Positions 45,206 to 53,310 of a DNA stretch of 64,000 nt are shown one piece after another. The notes beneath the pieces were generated by a model that was not told the origin of the DNA, did not search any database, and worked only from the letters and a program-made list of their open reading frames with translations. The position numbers and the translations under genes are program-made. The DNA comes from an uncultured Gammaproteobacteria bacterium. Its GTDB lineage: Bacteria > Pseudomonadota > Gammaproteobacteria > Eutrophobiales > Eutrophobiaceae. The first letter of the stretch is position 1; each line of letters starts with the position of its first letter. Location: the NCBI GenBank assembly GCA_943788005.1, contig CALSOP010000008.1, positions 1-64,000 of the forward strand, given 5' to 3'.

Positions 45206-45928
45206 ATGAATACTCTTGAGCAGATATCACAAGAAAGACTAGTACTGTCAGATAATACAATTCATGTCTATTTAATTAAATTCGATTTATTTGATAATAA
45301 ACAATGCATTCAGTATTTATCAGAAGATGAACGTATTCGAGCAGAAAAATTAAAAATAGAAGAAAAAAAGAATCAGTTTGTTATAACGCGAAGCGTGTTA
45401 AGACTATTGTTATCTAGTGCTATTGCCAAGTCATATCAAGATATTGAATTCTTATATGGAGAACATGGAAAGCCGATCATTAATGAATATTTAAATAATA
45501 AACCAGTAGAATTTAATATTTCTCATTCAGGAAATTATGCCCTGATAGCAATTACCTTGAGTAATAAAGTAGGAGTTGATATAGAAGGGGTAAATATTGC
45601 TATAGATCATCAATCACTATCAAAGCGGTTTTTCAGCAAAGACGAAAAAAATGAGTTAATAAATTTAGTTGATGAAGTGCAACTCGATACCTTCTATCGT
45701 ATTTGGGCTAGGAAGGAGTCCTTTATCAAGGCAACTGGTAAGGGTGTTGCATATGGTCTTGACCAATTTTCTGTCACATTAGATGAGACTATTGATGGAG
45801 GGACAGAAGTATTAACTTTCAACCCATTGGATGATAAATGGTTTTGTTACGATCTTATTAATATAGATAATTATAAAACAGCATTGACAACGACGAACAA
45901 GACTTGCGATATTGTTATTCATGCATAA
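45206..45928 (+). CDS. Sfp-type 4'-phosphopantetheinyl transferase
   Basis: A 240-residue enzyme that moves phosphopantetheine from CoA to ACP serines. Family sites are KVGVDIEGVN (Mg-binding Asp and Glu), FSKDEKNELI, and WARKESFIKATGKG. It starts two bases after oleD and is the last gene of the operon, so its likely clients are the four ACPs of the PfaA-like protein. In other organisms PfaE does this job. Confidence 0.95.
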   Translation: MNTLEQISQERLVLSDNTIHVYLIKFDLFDNKQCIQYLSEDERIRAEKLKIEEKKNQFVITRSVLRLLLSSAIAKSYQDIEFLYGEHGKPIINEYLNNKPVEFNISHSGNYALIAITLSNKVGVDIEGVNIAIDHQSLSKRFFSKDEKNELINLVDEVQLDTFYRIWARKESFIKATGKGVAYGLDQFSVTLDETIDGGTEVLTFNPLDDKWFCYDLINIDNYKTALTTTNKTCDIVIHA

Positions 45929-45946
45929 GTTATTTATGAGTGGTTA

Positions 45947-46450
45947 TTAATTTTTACCAGTTAATAATTCAGCAAGGCGTTTTGTCGTATGTCTAAGACG
46001 TGCCGTTAGTATTCTAGCAAGCTTCCATAACAATTTATTGCCGAGTTGAATATTTTGACTGACAATATCCTCAAAGTCTTCACGGGTAATCAATAATACG
46101 ATCGAATCATGAGCTGCGATTGCCGAGGCCGAGAAAGGTTCTCCATCAATTATGCCCATTTCACCGATAGATTCTCCTGTCTTCACCTCTGCAATTTTTA
46201 AATGTTCGTCTGGTAACTTTTTAAAAATATTAATTTCGCCTTGGATGATTATGCATAGGCAATTACTTTTGTCTCCTTCATTCAGCACTACACAACCTGT
46301 TGCTGCAGAATAGGCCTTGGTCCAGCGTGCCAGAACTTCAATCTCCTCATCGTTAAATTCAGCAAAAAAATCAGATTCTTTTATATGTCGATAAGCAGAC
46401 TTTCTGAATGAGTCCCCATCATCAAGTAATTGAAGTTCTTTCAAAACCAA
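45947..46450 (-). CDS. Cyclic-nucleotide-binding-domain protein without effector domain
   Basis: A 167-residue protein consisting of one CRP-type beta-barrel (about residues 25-150) with no DNA-binding helix-turn-helix. The phosphate-binding cassette reads GESIGEMGIIDGEPFSASA; in cAMP binders the position before SA is normally Arg, but here it is Phe, so nucleotide binding is doubtful. The N-terminal HIKESDFFAEFNDEEIEVL segment is the usual pre-barrel helix. It faces the phosphopantetheinyl transferase gene tail-to-tail. Its role is unknown; it may be a degenerate sensor module. Confidence 0.85.
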   Translation of the reverse strand: MVLKELQLLDDGDSFRKSAYRHIKESDFFAEFNDEEIEVLARWTKAYSAATGCVVLNEGDKSNCLCIIIQGEINIFKKLPDEHLKIAEVKTGESIGEMGIIDGEPFSASAIAAHDSIVLLITREDFEDIVSQNIQLGNKLLWKLARILTARLRHTTKRLAELLTGKN

Positions 46451-46558
46451 TACCTCTCCATCAATAATATTATGATCTATAGTATTACGTTATTTCATAA
46501 AGAATTATCAAATTATAGGGCTTAATATAATTAAATATAGTCAAAATAATGGGTTGTT

Positions 46559-47347
46559 TTGAGTAATAATAATGCAATGAACTGGTATAGCTTGGCTACG
46601 TATTACGATGTTTCTTTCTCTCATGAAATGAGAGAGGAGTTATTGTTTCTGCAGAATATCTTCAATAGCTATAGTACGACTAACTATCCGAGCTTAATCG
46701 AACCCGCCTGTGGTACTGGTCGTTTGATTATTCCTCTGTCCCGCAGCGGATATGATTGCACGGGCTTTGACTTAAATGAAAGTGCATTGTCGTATTTAAA
46801 AGACAAACTCATTCGCAATCAATTAAAGGCGAATATATTTCGCGGAGATATGGCTAATTTCAATAGTAAAAGGAAGAAGTATGATGCTGCGTATTGCACG
46901 GTTGATACCTTCAGGCATCTATTATCAGAAACACAAGCAGCTCAACATTTATTAAATATCTCGAAGTCATTGAAGAAAAATGGAATATATATTCTTGGCA
47001 TGCATCTAATTCCTGAACAAGGGGTATCAGATAAAATAACACGATGGACAGCAAAGCGAGGTCGTTTAACAGTGAGGACAACAATGGAGATGTTAAAGCT
47101 AGATAAAATAAACAGGGCAGAAACGTTAAGAGTTATATTAAACCCGAAGACAGAATATATAAATGAAAAATATGAATCTATTTATAAATTACGTACCTAC
47201 ACCCTAAAACAATTTAAAAAACTTCTTTCAACGACAAATGTCTTTGAAATTGATAATAGCTATGATCATTTCTATGATCTATCTAAACCAATAACGCTTA
47301 ATACGAGATCAGATTATGGTGTCTTTGTACTAAGGAAGAAAAATTAA
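46559..47347 (+). CDS. Class I SAM-dependent methyltransferase, substrate unknown
   Basis: A 262-residue Rossmann methyltransferase. Motif I is LIEPACGTGRLIIPLSRSG, followed by TGFDLNESAL (acidic loop) and DAAYCTVDTFRHL (motif IV). The first 30 residues resemble MNWYSLATYYDVSFSHE of small-molecule methyltransferases. The start is uncertain: TTG 46559, or ATG 46577 six codons later. It is a single gene after the lipid operon, divergent from the cyclic-nucleotide-domain gene. Lipid, quinone or amino-acid substrates are equally possible. Confidence 0.85.
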   Translation: MSNNNAMNWYSLATYYDVSFSHEMREELLFLQNIFNSYSTTNYPSLIEPACGTGRLIIPLSRSGYDCTGFDLNESALSYLKDKLIRNQLKANIFRGDMANFNSKRKKYDAAYCTVDTFRHLLSETQAAQHLLNISKSLKKNGIYILGMHLIPEQGVSDKITRWTAKRGRLTVRTTMEMLKLDKINRAETLRVILNPKTEYINEKYESIYKLRTYTLKQFKKLLSTTNVFEIDNSYDHFYDLSKPITLNTRSDYGVFVLRKKN

Positions 47348-47351
47348 CTGG

Positions 47352-47386
47352 TAGTCTGAATCGGTGAAGGTATCACCGACCCAGAC
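47352..47386. terminator. Hairpin between convergent methyltransferase and P460 genes
   Basis: Stem AGTCTG..TCGGTGA / TCACCGA..CAGACT with a small internal loop and a 5-base apical loop. It lies five bases after the methyltransferase stop and before the end of the minus-strand P460 gene. The T-tract is missing on both sides, so it may be a weak bidirectional terminator or an mRNA-stabilising hairpin. Confidence 0.55.
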
Positions 47387-47416
47387 TGGAGAATATCAGG
47401 ATGTCAGTTGTGGTTA

Positions 47417-47926
47417 CTACTTTGTAAATTCAATTAAACTTGAATGTGAGAACATATAATCATTCTCTGGCATGGGTAAATGACAGCTAGCACAATCTAA
47501 TTTGTTTTCTTTAATTGTGCCATCCGTTTTGTATATAGCAAATCCCCAATCTCCTGCGCGATCTTTGGCATCAAAGCTGGCATCCCAATTTGAGCGTTTT
47601 TCCATCACTGCAACAGCGGCAAATTTACCCTTCTTAAAAAGTCCGTCTTCACCAACAGTCGGTTTACCATCTTCTCCGGGCACAGTTTTATAAACTTCCA
47701 TTATGATCTTTGCACCACCACCTAATTTTCCACTGGCAGCGGTATCAGTAGCAATTTTGTTCGCATAAAGCACGGCCACCTGTTTGCCGTTAGATCGGTT
47801 ACGCGTATCGTATTTAGTGAATTCAGTTTGATATCCTTCTGGATATTTAACATAGTCAGGGTTTCCACCCGCATAAACAATGAAACTGAGCGATAGTGAA
47901 ATAAGGGCTAATGCGATTTTTTTCAT
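47417..47926 (-). CDS. Cytochrome P460-family periplasmic haem protein
   Basis: A 169-residue exported protein with a signal peptide (KKIALALISLSLSFIVYAGG) and a single CASCH haem c motif near the C-terminus, as in the cytochrome P460 / cytochrome c'-beta family. ATG 47926 is preceded by GGAGATAT, a strong ribosome binding site, so the longer frame upstream is rejected. Known P460 members oxidise hydroxylamine or bind NO; the family Lys that cross-links to the haem cannot be identified with certainty here. It is divergent from a MarR-type regulator and each promoter carries a copy of the same operator. Confidence 0.85.
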   Translation of the reverse strand: MKKIALALISLSLSFIVYAGGNPDYVKYPEGYQTEFTKYDTRNRSNGKQVAVLYANKIATDTAASGKLGGGAKIIMEVYKTVPGEDGKPTVGEDGLFKKGKFAAVAVMEKRSNWDASFDAKDRAGDWGFAIYKTDGTIKENKLDCASCHLPMPENDYMFSHSSLIEFTK

Positions 47927-47961
47927 TTTATATCTCCACTTAAGCAAAATTAGCAGCAAAA

Positions 47962-47979
47962 TATTTAGTGCACGAAATA
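47962..47979. promoter_or_regulatory. Operator copy 1 (TATTTAGTGCACGAAATA)
   Basis: An 18-base near-perfect palindrome centred on GTGCAC, with one mismatched pair. It lies just downstream of the likely -10 of the P460 promoter on the minus strand. A 15-base identical copy lies at 48021-48035. This is the pattern expected for a MarR-type dimer. Confidence 0.75.
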
Positions 47980-48001
47980 ATATAGTTGTGAGTATAGGCA
48001 A
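47979..48001 (-). promoter_or_regulatory. Probable P460 promoter -10 region
   Basis: On the minus strand TATATT at 47984-47979 is a candidate -10 box, preceded by TTAACT (about 48006-48001) at a 16-base spacing. Operator copy 1 follows at once, in the position that blocks transcription initiation. Confidence 0.5.
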
Positions 48002-48014
48002 GTTAATTTATTAT
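47986..48014 (+). promoter_or_regulatory. Probable marR promoter
   Basis: TTGTGA (47986-47991), a 17-base spacer and TATTAT (48009-48014) make a good sigma-70 promoter on the plus strand. Operator copy 2 follows seven bases after the -10 box, suggesting autorepression. Confidence 0.75.
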
Positions 48015-48020
48015 CGCAAG

Positions 48021-48038
48021 TATTTAGTGCACGAACAA
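48021..48038. promoter_or_regulatory. Operator copy 2 (TATTTAGTGCACGAA core)
   Basis: Identical to copy 1 over 15 bases. It covers the region just after the marR transcription start and lies 25 bases before the ATG. Confidence 0.75.
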
Positions 48039-48062
48039 AATAAATGAATCAATATACAGAAT

Positions 48063-48491
48063 ATGAACGGTCCTAAATTAAATGAACAGGTTTGTTATGC
48101 CTTATATTCCACCTCAAGGGCGATAACTCAGGCTTATAAAGGCTTGCTTGAACCATTGAATTTAACCTACCCACAATATGTCGTGATGATGGCATTGTGG
48201 GAAAAAGAGGCCGTGATGATCAGTGAAATTGCCGATACAACAGGTCTCAGTAATGCAACATTAAGCCCATTACTCAAACGGCTTGAGTCTAATGGATTTA
48301 TAGAAAGGCGTTCTACTGATATTGATGAGAGGCAGAAGCAACTTGTTTTAACTAAAGAGGGAAAAACACTAGGCAAGAAAGCTAAGAAAGCCAGCGAAAT
48401 CGCATTATGCGCTACAGGCCTGAGTGAAGAAGAAGCAGTTAAGTTAATGTCACTTTGCGAATCTATAAAAAATCAGCTTCAGGGAAGCTAA
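48063..48491 (+). CDS. MarR/OhrR-type redox-sensing regulator
   Basis: A 142-residue winged-helix repressor. It is closest in appearance to OhrR: the N-terminal QVCYALYSTSRAITQAYKGLL holds the cysteine at the position used for peroxide sensing, and TYPQYVVMMALWE is the following helix. The DNA-binding part is ISEIADTTGLSNATLSPLLKRLE and the wing RRSTDIDERQKQL. Its neighbour is a cytochrome P460 gene, not an Ohr peroxiredoxin, so it probably controls that gene and itself through the two GTGCAC-centred operators. The signal could be an organic peroxide or another reactive oxygen or nitrogen species. Confidence 0.9.
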   Translation: MNGPKLNEQVCYALYSTSRAITQAYKGLLEPLNLTYPQYVVMMALWEKEAVMISEIADTTGLSNATLSPLLKRLESNGFIERRSTDIDERQKQLVLTKEGKTLGKKAKKASEIALCATGLSEEEAVKLMSLCESIKNQLQGS

Positions 48492-48498
48492 ATATATC

Positions 48499-50301
48499 TT
48501 ATTCAGACAAGCCAAAACTAATCAGTGCATTCCCACTGGGCGTTTTTAATAGCCCATGACCGCCCGCAGCAACAGCAATGTATTGCTGATTACCAACCTT
48601 GTAACTCATGGGCGGTGCATTTACGCCTGCACCACAATTAAACTCCCATAAACGTTTGCCATTCTGGCTATCAAATGCGGTAAACATGCCGCTACCTTCG
48701 CCCATGAATAGCAAGTTTCCCGCTGTTGCTAATACGCCACCAATTAATGGTAGCTCGGTTTTGATTTGCCACTGAATGTGACCTTGGTTGCGTGTATCGA
48801 TTGCTGTCAGTGTTCCCCAACTGGGTTCTGACTCAGCAATTTCGGTTAATATATAAGGGACTTCTTTACCTTCAAATATCGCGTACTCTGTGCGATAGAG
48901 AGTGGGTTTGTGGATTCCTGCAATAAATACCGTACCACTTGATGGATCGTATGAAGTGGGTGACCAGGATGCGCCGCCCCATGATCCCGGTGAGCTAATA
49001 ACGCCTTCATCGCTAGGCGCTTTGAATAGATTCTTTTGCGGGACAAAGGGTTCAGAGCGATAAATCAATTTACCCGTTTCTCGGTTATGAACATAGAACC
49101 AGCCGGTTTTACCGGCAATACCAATTGCTGGAATGATTTTATCGCCGACAGGTAAATCGAATAATACTGAGGTACTTGCAAGATCATAGCCCCATAAATC
49201 ATGAGGCACTTGTTGGTAATGCCAACGGGTTTCGCCGGTGTAAGCGTCAATGGCGACCAGTGAATTTGCATAGAGATTATCACCGGGTCTAGCACTGGAG
49301 ACATCATTGGGAGAAGCGTTACCTGTGCCAACAAATATTAGGCCCTGCTTAGGATCAAATGACGGTGTCATCCATGTTGAAGTCCCGCCAATACGCCAGC
49401 GATCTTTTAGTTTAGGTGCTAATTTTTTTTCGAGTGGGATATCGCGAGGTAACGCTTCGCCCTCTGGCGTTGTGGAGGCAAACACACCTTCCCAGCCGCC
49501 ACTTTTAGTGGTGTGCCAGCGCCAAACTTCTTCACCTGTATTTACATTGAAAGCAGCAACATAACCACGCAGACCTAGAAAACGATCGGCTGGTCGTATT
49601 TCATCTGCGGAGGTTCCTTTTAGAGCAAATCTCGAGAATATATTATAAAACATACCGTAACCGGCTGCTGTGACTCCAACAACTACCAAGTCTCGATATA
49701 CAATTGGCGCCATCTTCGCGGGTAAGGTATCGCTATTTTCTGTTAAGAAACCTTTTTGTGTTTGAGTGAGGCCTTCAAGTTCGGCATCAGTGGGGCGCGC
49801 AATGATCTTGTCCCAAATTATTTTACCTGACGTTTGATCAAGCGCAATCAGACGGCCGTCATTGGTAGCCTCAAATACTTTGCCGTAACCCAGTGCTGCA
49901 CCACGATTGGCTGGGCCGGCTTTATTTTTTTCTTTTCGATTATTGTGTTTATAACGCCAAAGAACATTACCGTTTTCAGCATCTAGTGCTACTACATCGT
50001 TGCCTGGGATAGTTGCATACATAACACCGTCGGCAACTAAAGGTTGTGTTTGAAACGATCCTGTTTTTCCGGTTTGAAATATCCATTTTGGAACGAGTCG
50101 TTTAACTGTTGTAGCGTTGATTTGTTTAAGGGGGGAGAAATTCTGGTTTGTGTAGTCACGACCATATGAGAGCCAATTGTTAGTTTCATTTGATGATGCT
50201 AGTAAACGCGTAGCATCGATAACTGTATTTGAGTTGTCAGCAATAATTGTTTGAGATAAGACTGATAAGAATAAACCGGCAACTATTCTTTTAAATAACA
50301 T
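48499..50301 (-). CDS. PQQ-dependent alcohol dehydrogenase-like quinoprotein
   Basis: A 600-residue periplasmic eight-bladed propeller of the methanol/ethanol quinoprotein family with a signal peptide (LFKRIVAGLFLSVLSQTIIA). Repeated W-motifs such as DAENGNVLWRYK, NTGEEVWRWHT and YTGETRWHYQ mark the blades. The active-site motif reads PHDLWGYDLAS: the Asp that normally follows Trp is Gly, whereas the Asp two residues later is present. The adjacent Cys pair of methanol dehydrogenases is also missing and there is no cytochrome c domain. It may use another substrate (sugar or polyol) or be less active. It converges with marR. Confidence 0.88.
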   Translation of the reverse strand: MLFKRIVAGLFLSVLSQTIIADNSNTVIDATRLLASSNETNNWLSYGRDYTNQNFSPLKQINATTVKRLVPKWIFQTGKTGSFQTQPLVADGVMYATIPGNDVVALDAENGNVLWRYKHNNRKEKNKAGPANRGAALGYGKVFEATNDGRLIALDQTSGKIIWDKIIARPTDAELEGLTQTQKGFLTENSDTLPAKMAPIVYRDLVVVGVTAAGYGMFYNIFSRFALKGTSADEIRPADRFLGLRGYVAAFNVNTGEEVWRWHTTKSGGWEGVFASTTPEGEALPRDIPLEKKLAPKLKDRWRIGGTSTWMTPSFDPKQGLIFVGTGNASPNDVSSARPGDNLYANSLVAIDAYTGETRWHYQQVPHDLWGYDLASTSVLFDLPVGDKIIPAIGIAGKTGWFYVHNRETGKLIYRSEPFVPQKNLFKAPSDEGVISSPGSWGGASWSPTSYDPSSGTVFIAGIHKPTLYRTEYAIFEGKEVPYILTEIAESEPSWGTLTAIDTRNQGHIQWQIKTELPLIGGVLATAGNLLFMGEGSGMFTAFDSQNGKRLWEFNCGAGVNAPPMSYKVGNQQYIAVAAGGHGLLKTPSGNALISFGLSE

Positions 50302-50400
50302 AAGTTTCTTATCCCCCTTGATTGATGTGCTCTTGGGATATTAATGAAAGTAAAATTAAAACAACAGCTTCTTATAACTTAACTATCTCAAAAGAAACTA

Positions 50401-51006
50401 TTAGCCTTTATTCTTGGGGAGTCGATACCAGGTAATTAATGCAAATATGGGTGCACCTACTGAAGCGCCGACAAGAAATGGCAAGTGTAAATTCAACCAA
50501 ACAACCGGGGCGAATAAATATAGTACGTCATCAAAATCGAAACCGGCAAATCCTGAATAGGCTTTCTCACCCGTGTCTTTTTGTGCTTGATCGATAATTT
50601 CTGCTAGAATCTCCGCAGCAACGACGCCGGCTGATGCGCTTATTCCCATAACAATACTCCAAAGACCTAGAGAACTCTCTCTTAAACCAATGCCGATACC
50701 TAGGAAGAATAGGGCTGTTACCGTAACGTCACAGAAGTAATCAAACTTATGACCCCATTCACTCGTTTTGCCAGAGACTCTAGCGAGCTCTCCATCAGCA
50801 CGATCGAGGAAGGCGGATATTAACCATAGTACGCCACCCCAGAGATTGCCATCAGAAGACCCGATTGCAAGTAAGCCGCAAGCCGCAAGGCCTGTAATTA
50901 AACGTAGGACTGTTAGATGGTTTGGTGTTACTGGTGTGTTAACTAAAGGCAGTATACATACACGTGCTATTTTATGTGTCCAGGAATCACCGACCATAAG
51001 AACCAA
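50401..51006 (-). CDS. CDP-alcohol phosphatidyltransferase family protein (hopanoid operon)
   Basis: A 201-residue membrane enzyme with the family signature D..DG..AR...G...D...D, seen as DRADGELAR, WGHKFDYFCD. About five hydrophobic segments follow. Such enzymes use a CDP-activated alcohol to form a phosphodiester (or bis-phospho lipid). It begins six bases after hpnK, so it is the last gene of the hpnI-hpnJ-hpnK operon. Substrate is not known; a CDP-linked donor to a hopanoid or phospholipid is inferred from position. Some family members make phosphatidylinositol or related lipids. Confidence 0.87.
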   Translation of the reverse strand: MVLMVGDSWTHKIARVCILPLVNTPVTPNHLTVLRLITGLAACGLLAIGSSDGNLWGGVLWLISAFLDRADGELARVSGKTSEWGHKFDYFCDVTVTALFFLGIGIGLRESSLGLWSIVMGISASAGVVAAEILAEIIDQAQKDTGEKAYSGFAGFDFDDVLYLFAPVVWLNLHLPFLVGASVGAPIFALITWYRLPKNKG

Positions 51007-51012
51007 CTGTTT

Positions 51013-51861
51013 TTATGAATTAAATCCAGAGAGCTCGATATTGAATTTCTCAACTGTTCGTTTAGTGCGTGCATGTATTAACGCTTTAAACTCGGCTTCA
51101 AATTCGTAGTCCTTTGCAGCCGGATCAATATCATCCCATCTCTCTGTTGCCGGGTGGCTATATATTTCAGTAACGCCATCGGCTATGTGGGGAATGATAC
51201 GAACTAGTGTATCGATATTCATGTGTCCGCTGTCATTCAAACCATAGATTGTGTCGTTGTGTTTAATATTATTTTCTAAACATAGTTTTTTCATGCGCGA
51301 TACAAATGGCTTGAAAAAGAGAAAACGAAATTTACGCAGTAGCTTATCTTTTGTACCACCAGTGATTGAGTCTAATGGTGGTTCATTGGGTATGCGGATC
51401 GCCGTGACCTCGAATTCTTTTCCTATCTTTATAATTAGATCAAATACTGTCGGATGTAGATGCATATGATTATGCGCATTGACGTGATCTAATCTCAAGC
51501 CAGTCGCTTTAAAAGCTTCAAACTGTGCACGAATTTCTTTTTCGAGTTGTTTTTTTGTGCTTGGGTCAAAGAACATCATGATGCCAGTGCGAAACAAGTT
51601 GTTATCTAGCTGACCATTAGCATGTGCCAAAGCCGGAATTTCTGCAGCAGGGGATGTTGCCTTGCCGTTACTTAAGACCAGGTGTAAACCAACGTTTAAA
51701 TTAGAAAGGTCCTTGGCACGATTAACAGCATCTTCAGCAGCGGGTGCCGATACCATTAAACTCGTAGTCGTCAGAATACCTTTCTCGTGAGCCTTTACAA
51801 TTGCATCATTGACTGGTGTGGAAAGACCAAAATCATCACCAGTAACAATCAACTTTTTCAG
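51013..51861 (-). CDS. hpnK: Hopanoid deacetylase HpnK (YdjC/ChbG-like)
   Basis: A protein of about 282 residues resembling ChbG/YdjC polysaccharide-type deacetylases. The metal-binding motif TGDDFGLS is near the start, with HVNAHNHMHLHP carrying metal and catalytic histidines. HpnK removes the acetyl group from N-acetylglucosaminyl-bacteriohopanetetrol. Homologues begin close to KKLIVTGDDFG; the only codons there are CTG at 51861 and TTG at 51852. The CTG overlaps the hpnJ stop as CTGA and GGGAGAG lies eight bases before it, so I prefer CTG. A longer ATG frame from 51975 would run through hpnJ and is unlikely. Confidence 0.88.
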   Translation of the reverse strand: MKKLIVTGDDFGLSTPVNDAIVKAHEKGILTTTSLMVSAPAAEDAVNRAKDLSNLNVGLHLVLSNGKATSPAAEIPALAHANGQLDNNLFRTGIMMFFDPSTKKQLEKEIRAQFEAFKATGLRLDHVNAHNHMHLHPTVFDLIIKIGKEFEVTAIRIPNEPPLDSITGGTKDKLLRKFRFLFFKPFVSRMKKLCLENNIKHNDTIYGLNDSGHMNIDTLVRIIPHIADGVTEIYSHPATERWDDIDPAAKDYEFEAEFKALIHARTKRTVEKFNIELSGFNS

Positions 51862-53279
51862 GCTGTGCTCTCCCGACCAAACAGGAATTTGAAGAATTCG
51901 ACACCTTCGCGTGCACGACGTTTCATTACTTCCCAGTCGCGACACATCTCGAAAAATAATATAGCCATTTTCCACGGACGGAAATAAAAGCGTTTGTAAA
52001 AGTTATCAACCGCTTCAAAAATATCTTCACTGGGTAGATGAGGATAATTTAATACAGAATGTTGTACACCATCATCGCCAACTAAATCTTCATCTACGAT
52101 CAACCAGCCATTTTCGACCGCTTGCTTGTACAGGAAGGTGCCTGGATAGGCAGCAGGTAATGATACTTGAATGGTTTGTGGATTCAGTTCTTGTGCATAT
52201 TTGATTGATTCTTCGATGGTATCTTTCGTTTCACCAGGAAGACCAACGATAAAGGTTCCGTGTATAACGATTCCAAGTTTGTGACAGTCTTTCGTAAATT
52301 GACGTGCAATATCGGTACGAATACCTTTCTTGATATTAATCAGAATCTGTTGATTACCTGATTCATAACCGACCAATAATAAACGCAGACCATTATCTTT
52401 CATGATCTTCAATGTTTCATAAGGGACATTGGCTTTAGCATTACAGGACCATGTGATACCCAGTTTGCCGATTTCTTTTGCTAATTCTTCAACATAAGGG
52501 ATGTTGTCAGTCAAAGTATCATCATCGAAAAAGAATTCTTTTATTTCTGGAAAATTGTCACGCGCATAAGTTAATTCGTTGATGACATTTTCAACCGATT
52601 TATGGCGATAATTATGTCCGGATATCGTTTGTGGCCACAAGCAAAATGTACAATGTGATTTACAACCACGACCGGTATAGAACGACATATAAGGGTGTAA
52701 CATATAGCCGTTGTAATAATCCTCCGTGACCAGATGCTCTTTATACACGGGGGTTACCCAAGGCAGGGAATCCATATCTTCGATTAAGGCACGTGGTTTG
52801 TTATGAACTGGTTTACCGTCTTTTTTGTAAACGATGCCATCAACTTCTTCCAAGGCTTTACCTTCTGCAATTTCTTTAATAGTGAAATCAAACTCGTTGC
52901 CAGCGACAAAGTCGATTGCATCGGAGGCGATTACGGTTTGGTCTGGGTTAACAGCAACATGCGCACCACAAAAACCGATAATCAAGTTTGGATTCTTTTC
53001 TTTGAAAGCTTCAGCAATCTTTACGTCATTTGAAAAGGATGGTGTGCTTGTATACAACACCAAAAATTCGTATTCAGTAGCCAATGGCAGGACTTCATCA
53101 AGAGAAATTCCCCTAGCAGGCGCATCGATTAAACGGCTGCCTTCCACTAAAGCGGCTAATTGAGCCAGCCAAGTTGGATACCAGAATGATTTCACTTCAC
53201 GGGTACATTGATAACGCGAACCTGCAGCGCCATCAAAACCGTTGAACGAGGGTGGGTTGAGAAATAAAGATTTCAACAT
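51858..53279 (-). CDS. hpnJ: Hopanoid radical SAM/B12-binding protein HpnJ
   Basis: A 473-residue radical SAM enzyme with an N-terminal B12-binding-like domain (about residues 60-150) and the 4Fe-4S cluster motif CKSHCTFC at about residue 207. HpnJ is known to convert the glucosamine-bacteriohopanetetrol head group into the cyclitol ether by ring contraction. HpnI lies upstream (31 bases) and HpnK follows by a four-base overlap. Length and motif positions match HpnJ. Confidence 0.94.
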   Translation of the reverse strand: MLKSLFLNPPSFNGFDGAAGSRYQCTREVKSFWYPTWLAQLAALVEGSRLIDAPARGISLDEVLPLATEYEFLVLYTSTPSFSNDVKIAEAFKEKNPNLIIGFCGAHVAVNPDQTVIASDAIDFVAGNEFDFTIKEIAEGKALEEVDGIVYKKDGKPVHNKPRALIEDMDSLPWVTPVYKEHLVTEDYYNGYMLHPYMSFYTGRGCKSHCTFCLWPQTISGHNYRHKSVENVINELTYARDNFPEIKEFFFDDDTLTDNIPYVEELAKEIGKLGITWSCNAKANVPYETLKIMKDNGLRLLLVGYESGNQQILINIKKGIRTDIARQFTKDCHKLGIVIHGTFIVGLPGETKDTIEESIKYAQELNPQTIQVSLPAAYPGTFLYKQAVENGWLIVDEDLVGDDGVQHSVLNYPHLPSEDIFEAVDNFYKRFYFRPWKMAILFFEMCRDWEVMKRRAREGVEFFKFLFGRESTA

Positions 53280-53310
53280 TGCTAACTAATACTCCGAATT
53301 AATAATCTTG

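Noticed and set aside
51862-51975. ATG start of hpnK at 51975
   Set aside because: It would add 38 residues read from hpnJ sequence in another frame, none of which fits the HpnK family.
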